A program made the translations under genes and the position numbers. A DNA stretch of 8,168 nt from NCBI GenBank assembly GCA_900544975.1, contig UQXI01000065.1:1-8168 (forward strand), read 5' to 3'. This DNA comes from an uncultured Eubacteriales bacterium (GTDB lineage Bacteria; Bacillota; Clostridia; Oscillospirales; Oscillospiraceae). Shown piece after piece: positions 1-5,143 of this stretch. Below the pieces are notes generated by a model. The model made no database searches. It saw only the letters and a program-made list of their open reading frames with translations, and was not told the DNA's origin. Every line of letters begins with the position of its first letter. Position 1 is the first letter of the stretch.

Positions 1-60
<60 letters not shown>

Positions 61-280
61 AATGGTATCTTAACTAGCACCCTCTTCAGGCACTACCTAA
101 AATCTTCTTTACTTGAATCATTCGCTTCTAGCTTCTAACTCAAGAATTTTTCGTTGGCTGTTTCTTCGCTCTTCGCTTTCAAAACATCCTATCTTTGTCC
201 AAGGTGTTTCTTGGTTCACGTTATTCAATTTACAAGGTACACGCCGCTCCCCTTCGAGCCCTTTCGCTCTCTTGCGGAGC
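61..280 (-). other. 16S rRNA leader (spacer before mature 16S)
   Basis: This non-coding stretch separates the inferred P2 start (about 280) from mature 16S. Read on the minus strand it opens with a nested hairpin: GCTCC (276-280) can pair with GGAGC (246-250), and GAGC (266-269) with GCTC (256-259). Next comes ACCTTGTAAATTGAATAACG (219-238), which resembles the boxA-type antitermination element of Firmicutes rRNA leaders. A small hairpin follows (CCAAG 210-214 with CTTGG 199-203). The rest is A/G-rich with GAAGCGAA-like short repeats. RNase III processing would need the strand 3' of 16S, which is outside the window. Short open frames on either strand here do not look like genes. Confidence 0.75.
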
Positions 281-286
281 TTTTCT

Positions 287-315
287 ATTCTATCACAGCA
301 GTTCCGCTTTGTCAA
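287..315 (-). promoter_or_regulatory. rRNA operon promoter P2 (proximal)
   Basis: On the minus strand there is TTGACA (310-315), a 17-nt spacer, then TAGAAT (287-292). The -35 is perfect and the -10 matches 5 of 6. The A-rich stretch just upstream (GAAAAAAGTTC, about 316-326) looks like an UP element. The inferred start is near 280. Position and strength fit a housekeeping sigma-A rRNA promoter. Confidence 0.88.
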
Positions 316-388
316 GAACTTTTTTCAGAATTTCTTCCGACCCGCTCTCGACCGCTTCTCCGCTTCGCCTCTTCCAAGGCGCCCGTGT

Positions 389-418
389 ATATTACCAGAC
401 ACTCCCCCTCTTTGTCAA
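389..418 (-). promoter_or_regulatory. rRNA operon promoter P1 (distal)
   Basis: On the minus strand there is TTGACA (413-418), an 18-nt spacer, then TAATAT (389-394), preceded by TGG as an extended -10. The -10 matches the consensus less well (4 of 6) than that of P2. The A-tracts immediately upstream (about 424-450) have the look of an UP element and coincide with the 3' end of the gerB-like gene. Two tandem promoters about 100 bp apart is a common arrangement for Firmicutes rrn operons. Confidence 0.75.
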
Positions 419-428
419 CCCCCTTTTT

Positions 429-1376
429 CTATTTTTTCTTCTTTTTTTCGACCGGTTCCGATTTCCTTGCCAAAAGGGGTAACAGGCACCAAAGTACCAG
501 GGCTCCCAAGGCGCTCAGCCAGGGAGACACTCCTCTGGCCCAGGGTAGGCCAAGGGCTGCAGCCAGGGTTGTCAGCCACACTGTGGGCCGTCCCCATCCC
601 GGATGCAGCGTCTCACCCAGATGCCCAGCTCCTGTGAGCAGCAGGCTCAGCAGGCAAAACCATCCCAGGGTCATAGCCGCCGCAACGACTGCTTCAAACC
701 GTTCTGCGACACCCAGAATGCTGATTCCCCGAATCATCTCGAAAAACGCTCCCTGGGTATGGACTGCCACGGCCTGAGAGAGCACGCCTGCCGTAAGCAG
801 GGACACCCCGGCGCCAGCCACGGCAAGGCCCAGTCCCCAAAGCCAGGGACTCCGCCCCTTCCGTCTAGGCAGCAATGCCGCCGCAGCCGGCAAGAGCATA
901 ATCGCCGCGGCGGTTCCACTGTCCCCCCGATTTTCCGGCCGCAGATTTTGCCACTCCACTTCCGGCACAGCAAAGGCCACCAGCACCGCAAAAAGCAGAA
1001 CCAGGCACCAAAACACCACCGCTCCACACCGGGCTCCCGTCCGGCAACCCCGCTCGGCGGCGCAGGCGCTCAAAACCAAGAGCACCACCGGAATGGCCCA
1101 GCCCTGCCGCGCCGTGGGCCAGCAATCCCCGCTCCATCCAGCTGCCGCGCTCACCGCAAAGGCCAGAAACAGAATCTGCAGCACCGCCACCGGCTTCCAG
1201 TCCCGCCTTCCATAGACGGTACCGGCCTCCACGCACAGCCAGATTCCGGCCGCAGCCAGGCCCAGGAACAGGGTCCAATGCCATGGCGTGGAGCCCAAAA
1301 ACTGGGCTGCCGGGGCAGAAAACGCCGCCGCCGCCCAGGCCCACAAGCTGTGCCCCTCAATTTCCCGGTTGTACAA
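429..1376 (-). CDS. GerAB-like spore germination permease
   Basis: This is a 315-residue, strongly hydrophobic protein with roughly nine or ten membrane segments. It is probably the permease subunit (GerB family, amino acid/polyamine transporter fold) of a germinant receptor in the spore inner membrane. The clearest family-like stretch is residues 211-247: FFEMIRGISILGVAERFEAV followed by a Trp-containing membrane segment. It matches the usual 'R-ISI--F-ER-E' block of GerAB proteins. WQNLRP at 142-147 resembles the family 'NLLP' turn. GerAB proteins are usually near 365 residues, so this one is short, mainly near the N terminus. The start is TTG at 1376, chosen because GGGAGG (1384-1389) lies 7 nt upstream; it overlaps the gerC-like gene by 20 nt, so the two are co-translated. 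The protein ends in EKKKKK. The family call rests on motif similarity and operon context, not a search. Confidence 0.72.
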   Translation of the reverse strand: MYNREIEGHSLWAWAAAAFSAPAAQFLGSTPWHWTLFLGLAAAGIWLCVEAGTVYGRRDWKPVAVLQILFLAFAVSAAAGWSGDCWPTARQGWAIPVVLLVLSACAAERGCRTGARCGAVVFWCLVLLFAVLVAFAVPEVEWQNLRPENRGDSGTAAAIMLLPAAAALLPRRKGRSPWLWGLGLAVAGAGVSLLTAGVLSQAVAVHTQGAFFEMIRGISILGVAERFEAVVAAAMTLGWFCLLSLLLTGAGHLGETLHPGWGRPTVWLTTLAAALGLPWARGVSPWLSALGALVLWCLLPLLARKSEPVEKKKKK

Positions 1377-1854
1377 GCAGATACCTCCCCTCCGCCACCA
1401 CCAGGCCCGGAAGCGTCACCGGCTCCCCGGCTGCCTGAGCCCGGCGAAGCCGCGCCAGATCCCAGCCCGGCTCATGAGCGTCAAAATAGGAACCTGCCGC
1501 CTCCAAATCCACCCCCGCCGGAACCAGGCACAGGGCGCAGCCCGGATTCAGCGCCCTTTCCTGAGGCAGCTCCGACAGCAGATCCAGGGCGCTTTCCTCC
1601 AGCAGCAGATAGCTGGCCGTTCCAAAAAACACGGTCCCCGGCGCTTTGGCTTTCAGGTCCGCCATGGCCGCATCCCAGCTGTTGCCGGTTCCCGCATCGC
1701 CCATATCCGTCTCCAGGGACACCTGATTCCCTTCCACCCGGACCAGTACCGTCTTCACAGGCCGGAGTTCCCCCACGTCATGGCTGGTAAAGGGCAGGCT
1801 CCCAGTCAGCACCACCCCCAGGGTGAGGAGCAGATAAATGATTCCATGCTTCAT
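1357..1854 (-). CDS. Short GerC-like protein (Ger(x)C N-domain only, lipobox Cys replaced by Ser)
   Basis: This 165-residue protein has an N-terminal hydrophobic segment (residues 4-18) followed by a soluble region. It lies between gerA and the permease gene, where the lipoprotein subunit is expected. The soluble part (29-115) has the pattern of the Ger(x)C N-terminal domain: a beta-strand 'KTVLVRVEGNQVSLET', a 'GTVFFGTASYLLLEE' stretch, a 'LDLLSELPQERALNPGCAL' segment that parallels the family's 'R-P--R-----V--G' block, and a final strand. Typical GerC proteins are about 370-400 residues; the middle and C-terminal domains are missing. At the lipobox position it reads LTGS (16-19) rather than LTGC, so lipid attachment is not expected and the N terminus may act as a membrane anchor or a cleaved signal. 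The start ATG at 1854 is 4 nt after the gerA stop; AGAGG lies upstream inside the gerA end. It could also be an unrelated secreted protein. Confidence 0.55.
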   Translation of the reverse strand: MKHGIIYLLLTLGVVLTGSLPFTSHDVGELRPVKTVLVRVEGNQVSLETDMGDAGTGNSWDAAMADLKAKAPGTVFFGTASYLLLEESALDLLSELPQERALNPGCALCLVPAGVDLEAAGSYFDAHEPGWDLARLRRAQAAGEPVTLPGLVVAEGRYLLVQPGN

Positions 1855-1858
1855 ACGC

Positions 1859-3316
1859 TTACCTCTGATTTCTCAGGTCCCTGGGATCCAGGGAGGGGTC
1901 CCGGAACTTCTGATTCTTCAGCCGGGGACGGAGAATTCCCGGATGCTCCGCCCGGGAGAAGGGGGCCAGGTAGGCCACGTCCATACAAGTGAGCCCCGCC
2001 AAATGAATGAGCAGCGCAAGAAAACCCACCGCCAAACCGAAGAGGCCCGCGAGGCTGGCCGCCAACGTAATGGCAAACCGCCAGAGCCGCACAGCGTCGG
2101 CAAAGTCCCGGCCCGGCAGAGCGAACCCGCAGATCCCCGCTACAGATACGGCAATGAGCGCTGCCGGAGAAATGAGCTTGGCCTCCACCGCCGCCGTTCC
2201 CACCACCAGACCGCCGATGATGGACACCGTCTGACCGATGGACTGGGGCAGGTGAATGCCTGCCTCCTGCAAGAGCTCAAAGGCCACCAGCAGGCCCAAC
2301 ACCTCCAGCACCGTTGGGAAAGGCACCGACTCTTTGCTCTCAATCATGGCCCTCAGAAGGGGCAGAGGAATCATTTCCTGGTGAAAAGCCGCCATGGCCA
2401 CATAAAACGCCGGTAACAACAGGCTCAGCATCAGGGCGGCATACCGAAGCACCCGGACCGCCGAGGCAGACAGATAGTCCATCCCCCGGTCCTCGGGGCT
2501 GGTCATGAGATAGCCCAAATCCGCCGGGGCCAAGTACCCCAGGGGCAGCCCGTCCACCAGCAGGCCCACCCGTCCGGCCAGAAGCCCCTGGCAGAACTTA
2601 TCCGCTCGCTCCGTATACTGGAGCAGGGGGAATGCCGTGGGCCGGGAGCCGGTGACATACTCCTCCACCGCCGCAGGAGACAGGAAGCCGTCGATGTCAA
2701 TGGAATCCAGACGCTTCTTCATTTCCTCCACCAGCCGGGGATCCGTCAGCCCCTCGATGTAGGCAACGGTGACATTGGTGAGACTCCGCCGTCCCACTAG
2801 GGTCTCGTACAGCCGCAGCTCCGGTGTCCGCATATGCCGCCGAATCAGGCTGGTGTTGGTCCGCACCGTCTCGGTGAAGGCGTCCTTCGGCCCCTTGACG
2901 GTGTTTTCCACTTCCGGGGCAGACAGGCCCCGCTTCTCCCCGGTTTTTACCTCGAAAGCAATGGCCCCTGCACCCGGGAACAGGACGACACAGAAGCCGT
3001 TGACCAGCTTCTTTGCCACGGTGTCCAGATCCTGGCAGGGGTCCGCTACGGAGTTATATACCCGTCCCCCCAGGGCCTGGTCATACAGTTCCTCCATGGT
3101 TTGCCCCTGCAAATTCTCCGATATGGGGCGCACAATGTATTCTGAGGCGTCCGAGCCGGAGACCAGGCCGTCGATCATATAGGCGTACAGCCGGAGCCCA
3201 CTGCACATCAGCTCCCGGGCAATGAAGTCCCCCGCACCCTGGAAGATGCTGCGAATGGCTTCATCGGTCATAGCGCCGGGATACATGGGATCCGGTCTTG
3301 GGGTCGGCTGCTGCAT
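1859..3316 (-). CDS. gerAA: GerA family spore germination protein (receptor A subunit)
   Basis: This is the A subunit of a nutrient germinant receptor, acting in the spore inner membrane with B and C partners. It has 485 residues, near the usual family length. A soluble N-terminal half is followed by a membrane half. Diagnostic blocks: VKGPKDAFTETVRTN (140-154) then LIRR; NVTVAYIEGL (181-190); RLDSIDIDG (202-210); FPLLQYTERADK (229-240); GRVGLLVDGLPLG (248-260); LPAFYVAMAAFHQEMIPLPL (301-320); VPFPTVLE (331-338); FELLQEAGIHLPQSIGQTVS (346-365), then VVGTAAVEA; and the LAPF tail (450-453). Membrane segments lie near 289-310, 362-400 and 412-441. I chose ATG at 3316 because GGGAGG (3325-3330) sits 8 nt upstream; a GTG at 3409 would add 31 residues without a visible ribosome site. 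It heads the ger operon. No clear forespore sigma-G promoter was found in 3317-3413. SpoVAF is the main alternative, but the gene order favours GerAA. Confidence 0.93.
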   Translation of the reverse strand: MQQPTPRPDPMYPGAMTDEAIRSIFQGAGDFIARELMCSGLRLYAYMIDGLVSGSDASEYIVRPISENLQGQTMEELYDQALGGRVYNSVADPCQDLDTVAKKLVNGFCVVLFPGAGAIAFEVKTGEKRGLSAPEVENTVKGPKDAFTETVRTNTSLIRRHMRTPELRLYETLVGRRSLTNVTVAYIEGLTDPRLVEEMKKRLDSIDIDGFLSPAAVEEYVTGSRPTAFPLLQYTERADKFCQGLLAGRVGLLVDGLPLGYLAPADLGYLMTSPEDRGMDYLSASAVRVLRYAALMLSLLLPAFYVAMAAFHQEMIPLPLLRAMIESKESVPFPTVLEVLGLLVAFELLQEAGIHLPQSIGQTVSIIGGLVVGTAAVEAKLISPAALIAVSVAGICGFALPGRDFADAVRLWRFAITLAASLAGLFGLAVGFLALLIHLAGLTCMDVAYLAPFSRAEHPGILRPRLKNQKFRDPSLDPRDLRNQR

Positions 3317-3413
3317 CACTCTCACCTCCCGGGTATTGTGCCCGTCCCGGAAAAAGATATACCTAGTCTTACCATTTGCTCCAGCAGCGTTTCCCCTTCC
3401 CAAGGTCACATTC

Positions 3414-4088
3414 TCACGTCTCGGGCCGGCCCAGGAGCCGAAAGCGGTTCTTTTTACACACCAGAATCCCCTGGGCGCGGAGGCGGCTCAGCTCCGCCGA
3501 CATGGCGCTGCGGTCCACAGACAAGTAATCCGCCAACTGCTGCCGGTTATAGGGAATTTCAAACTCCGGCTCCCCCGCCCGGGCAGAGCAGACGGAGAGG
3601 TAAGACAGCAGCTTGTCCCGGGTGGTCCGCTGGGTCAAGTGAATCAGCTTCTCATTCATGGTCAGGTTTTTGACCGCCAGCACCTCCAGCAGGTTTCGGA
3701 TCAGCAGGGCATGGAAGGCACAGGCCGACGGGCAGGTGGTCAGCACCCGGCGGACCTCCAGCAGCAACACCTCTGCCGACTCTGCCGCTACCGCCCGGAT
3801 GGGAATCGCTTCCTCCGGCAGGCAGGCATAGCTTTCTCCAAACACTTCTCCGGGCCCTGCCGCCGTGAGGATATTCCGGTTTCCCCAAAAGTCCTCCCGG
3901 AGTACGTAGACAGTCCCAGAAAGGACCAACCCCAAACATCGGGTCCGCTCCCCTGCTCCCAGAATCTCTCCATCCCGGGCGTAGCGGGCTACCCGGCCGC
4001 CCAGGCACACAAGCATGGCCTCCAATTCCGCCCGGCTGACACCGGCAAATAGCCGAGACGCCAGCAAAACCTCAAAATACTGCTCCAT
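3414..4088 (-). CDS. Crp/Fnr family transcriptional regulator
   Basis: This 224-residue regulator has a cyclic-nucleotide-binding-type beta-barrel (about 8-115, including GLVLSGTVYVLRED and PGEVFGESYAC), a dimerisation helix (about 125-160) and a C-terminal winged helix (about 176-217). The recognition helix is near VDRSAMSAELSRL (191-203). Cysteines are scattered (28, 51, 89, 119, 123, 167, 211); there is no FNR-style N-terminal cluster, so an oxygen-sensing [4Fe-4S] centre of the E. coli FNR kind is not apparent. The arginine and serine that bind cAMP in E. coli CRP are also not evident, so the effector is unknown. The start ATG at 4088 has AAAGGAGG upstream; the frame stays open beyond it only because it shadows the divergent gene. 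The divergent partner is an Fe-S protein, an arrangement seen with HcpR-like nitrosative or redox regulators in anaerobes (inference). Confidence 0.93.
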   Translation of the reverse strand: MEQYFEVLLASRLFAGVSRAELEAMLVCLGGRVARYARDGEILGAGERTRCLGLVLSGTVYVLREDFWGNRNILTAAGPGEVFGESYACLPEEAIPIRAVAAESAEVLLLEVRRVLTTCPSACAFHALLIRNLLEVLAVKNLTMNEKLIHLTQRTTRDKLLSYLSVCSARAGEPEFEIPYNRQQLADYLSVDRSAMSAELSRLRAQGILVCKKNRFRLLGRPET

Positions 4089-4100
4089 ACGCCCCTCCTT

Positions 4101-4116
4101 TGTTGGAAATACAACA
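4101..4116. promoter_or_regulatory. Operator: inverted repeat TGTTG-N6-CAACA, probable Crp/Fnr site
   Basis: TGTTGGAAATACAACA is a perfect 5+5 inverted repeat with a 6-nt centre, the usual size and shape of a Crp/Fnr dimer site. It lies between the regulator gene and the divergent Fe-S operon. Its centre (4108.5) is at -41.5 relative to the inferred plus-strand start (about 4150), the class II activator position. It is also about +8 to +23 of the inferred regulator transcript, where binding would block transcription. A lone CAACA half site recurs at 4149-4153. Binding is inferred. Confidence 0.7.
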
Positions 4117-4130
4117 GATCTTTGGTTCTC

Positions 4131-4159
4131 ATTGTAGTATACTGAGGGCAACAAATCAA
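4131..4159 (-). promoter_or_regulatory. Promoter of the Crp/Fnr regulator gene
   Basis: On the minus strand there is TTGATT (154-159 of the 4000 block, i.e. 4154-4159), a 17-nt spacer, then TACAAT (4131-4136). The -35 matches 4 of 6 and the -10 matches 5 of 6. The inferred start is about 4124, giving a leader of about 36 nt that contains the operator and the AAAGGAGG ribosome site. Confidence 0.65.
4138..4143 (+). promoter_or_regulatory. -10 element of the Fe-S operon promoter (activator-type)
   Basis: TATACT matches the -10 consensus at 5 of 6 positions, and the start is expected near 4150. At the -35 position (4115-4120) the sequence is CAGATC, which does not resemble TTGACA and abuts the operator. 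A good -10 without a -35, preceded by a palindrome at -41.5, is the classic layout of a promoter that needs a Crp/Fnr-type activator. It lies back to back with the regulator's own -10 at 4131-4136. Confidence 0.6.
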
Positions 4160-4172
4160 GGAGGCGATTCCG

Positions 4173-4826
4173 ATGATCCGTACCATCATTCAAATTGACG
4201 AAGCCGCCTGCAATGGATGCGGGCTCTGTGCCAAGGCCTGCCACGAAGGGGCCATTGGCATGGTAAACGGGAAGGCGGTGCTCCTGCGGGAGGACTTCTG
4301 CGACGGCCTGGGGGACTGCCTGCCCCAGTGCCCCACCGGCGCCATCACCTTTGTCCAGCGAGAGGCCCCCGCCTATGACGAGGCGGCGGTTCGGGCCGCG
4401 CAAACCGGCTGCCCCGGCAGCGCCAGCAGGACCATGACCGGCACTGAATCCGGCCGGCTGCAAAATTTCCCCATCCAGGTGAAGCTGGTCAATCCCCAAG
4501 CTCCCTGGCTGCAAAACACCCACTGGCTCCTGGCTGCCGACTGCACCGCCGGGGCCTGCCCCCAATTTCACCAGGAGTTTCTCACAGGCCGGATGCTCCT
4601 GCTGGCCTGCCCCAAGCTGGACATGACAGACTACGCCCAAAAGCTCACCGAGCTACTTCTGGCCGGGCGGCCCCAGAGCATCACCCTGCTGCGGATGGAA
4701 GTCCCCTGCTGCGGAGGCCTGGTTTTCGCCGCCCGGCGGGCCCTGGAGGCCAGTGGGCTGGACATTCCCCTTCGGGTGGTCACCATTTCCATAGACGGCC
4801 ATGTGTTGCAGGAGGATACGCCATGA
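4173..4826 (+). CDS. Ferredoxin-like 4Fe-4S protein with Cys-rich C-terminal domain
   Basis: This is a 217-residue cytoplasmic redox protein. The N-terminal domain (1-60) is ferredoxin-like: C13-x2-C16-x2-C19-x3-C23 binds one [4Fe-4S] cluster. The second motif, C43-x5-C49-x3-C53-P, has Leu where the second Cys of the usual CxxCxxCxxxCP would be (position 46). The C-terminal domain (about 115-205) has conserved-looking patches: ADCTAGACP, LLLACPKLD and MEVPCCGGL, which suggest further metal or thiol chemistry. I recall similar proteins next to hybrid-cluster protein (hcp) genes and Crp/Fnr regulators in Clostridia, but no hcp is in this window. The start ATG has AAGGAGG (4158-4164) 8 nt upstream. 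It overlaps the next gene by 4 nt (ATGA). Specific electron partners are unknown. Confidence 0.88.
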   Translation: MIRTIIQIDEAACNGCGLCAKACHEGAIGMVNGKAVLLREDFCDGLGDCLPQCPTGAITFVQREAPAYDEAAVRAAQTGCPGSASRTMTGTESGRLQNFPIQVKLVNPQAPWLQNTHWLLAADCTAGACPQFHQEFLTGRMLLLACPKLDMTDYAQKLTELLLAGRPQSITLLRMEVPCCGGLVFAARRALEASGLDIPLRVVTISIDGHVLQEDTP

Positions 4827-5074
4827 TTCTAGAAGGATGCCCCGGCGCTGCGCGGCTGAAAACGCCCACGCTGGAAGAAAAAATCTGCCCGGTCTGTGGC
4901 AACATCATCGAAATTTTTTCCGTAGACACCGAGGTCGCCTGTGAGCGCTGCGGCTTTGTGGCCTATAACGACGCCCTGTCCTGCGCCCAGTGGTGCCAAT
5001 ACGCAGAAAAATGCCTGGGCCCGGAGTTGTACCAAAAGGTCCTGGCACAGAAAAACCGACAGGCCGGAACGTAA
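4823..5074 (+). CDS. Small Cys-rich zinc-ribbon-like protein
   Basis: This 83-residue hypothetical protein contains C22-P-V-C25 and C40-E-R-C43, spaced like the two knuckles of a zinc ribbon. A second Cys group follows (C54, C58 and C64 in SCAQWCQYAEKC). No signal peptide or membrane segment is seen. Its start overlaps the stop of the Fe-S gene (ATGA), with GGAGG (4811-4815) 7 nt upstream, so translation is probably coupled and the two products are likely made in fixed proportion. I do not recognise a function. The ribbon and the adjacent Fe-S protein suggest a metal-binding or electron-transfer accessory, or a DNA/RNA-binding ribbon. The SC--WC-YA--C pattern looks like a distinct, repeated family motif. 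Confidence 0.82.
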   Translation: MILEGCPGAARLKTPTLEEKICPVCGNIIEIFSVDTEVACERCGFVAYNDALSCAQWCQYAEKCLGPELYQKVLAQKNRQAGT

Positions 5075-5086
5075 TGGCCGTTGCAC

Positions 5087-5136
5087 AAAAAACTGCTGCA
5101 ATCCATCCTATGGGATAGATTGCAGCAGCTTTTTTT
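5087..5136. terminator. Bidirectional Rho-independent terminator (Fe-S operon and ftsH)
   Basis: CTGCTGCAATC (5093-5103) pairs perfectly with GATTGCAGCAG (5118-5128). An inner ATCC/GGAT extends the stem after a single mismatch, with a TATG loop. A run of 7 T (5130-5136) follows on the plus strand and a run of 6 A (5087-5092) precedes, which gives the U-tract on the minus strand. It sits 12 nt after the Fe-S operon stop and 7 nt after the ftsH stop, so it serves both converging genes. Confidence 0.95.
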
Positions 5137-5143
5137 GAGTGGG

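Noticed and set aside
603..1790. A 395-codon proline/arginine-rich plus-strand frame antisense to the germination genes
   Set aside because: Low-complexity shadow of hydrophobic minus-strand genes, with no ribosome site.
3317..3409. GTG start at 3409 for the GerA protein
   Set aside because: No ribosome site is visible there, whereas ATG at 3316 has GGGAGG 8 nt upstream and gives a typical length.
4089..4640. Upstream extension of the regulator frame to 408 codons
   Set aside because: The extension is antisense to the Fe-S gene and crosses the divergent promoters; ATG at 4088 has an excellent ribosome site and gives the normal family length.
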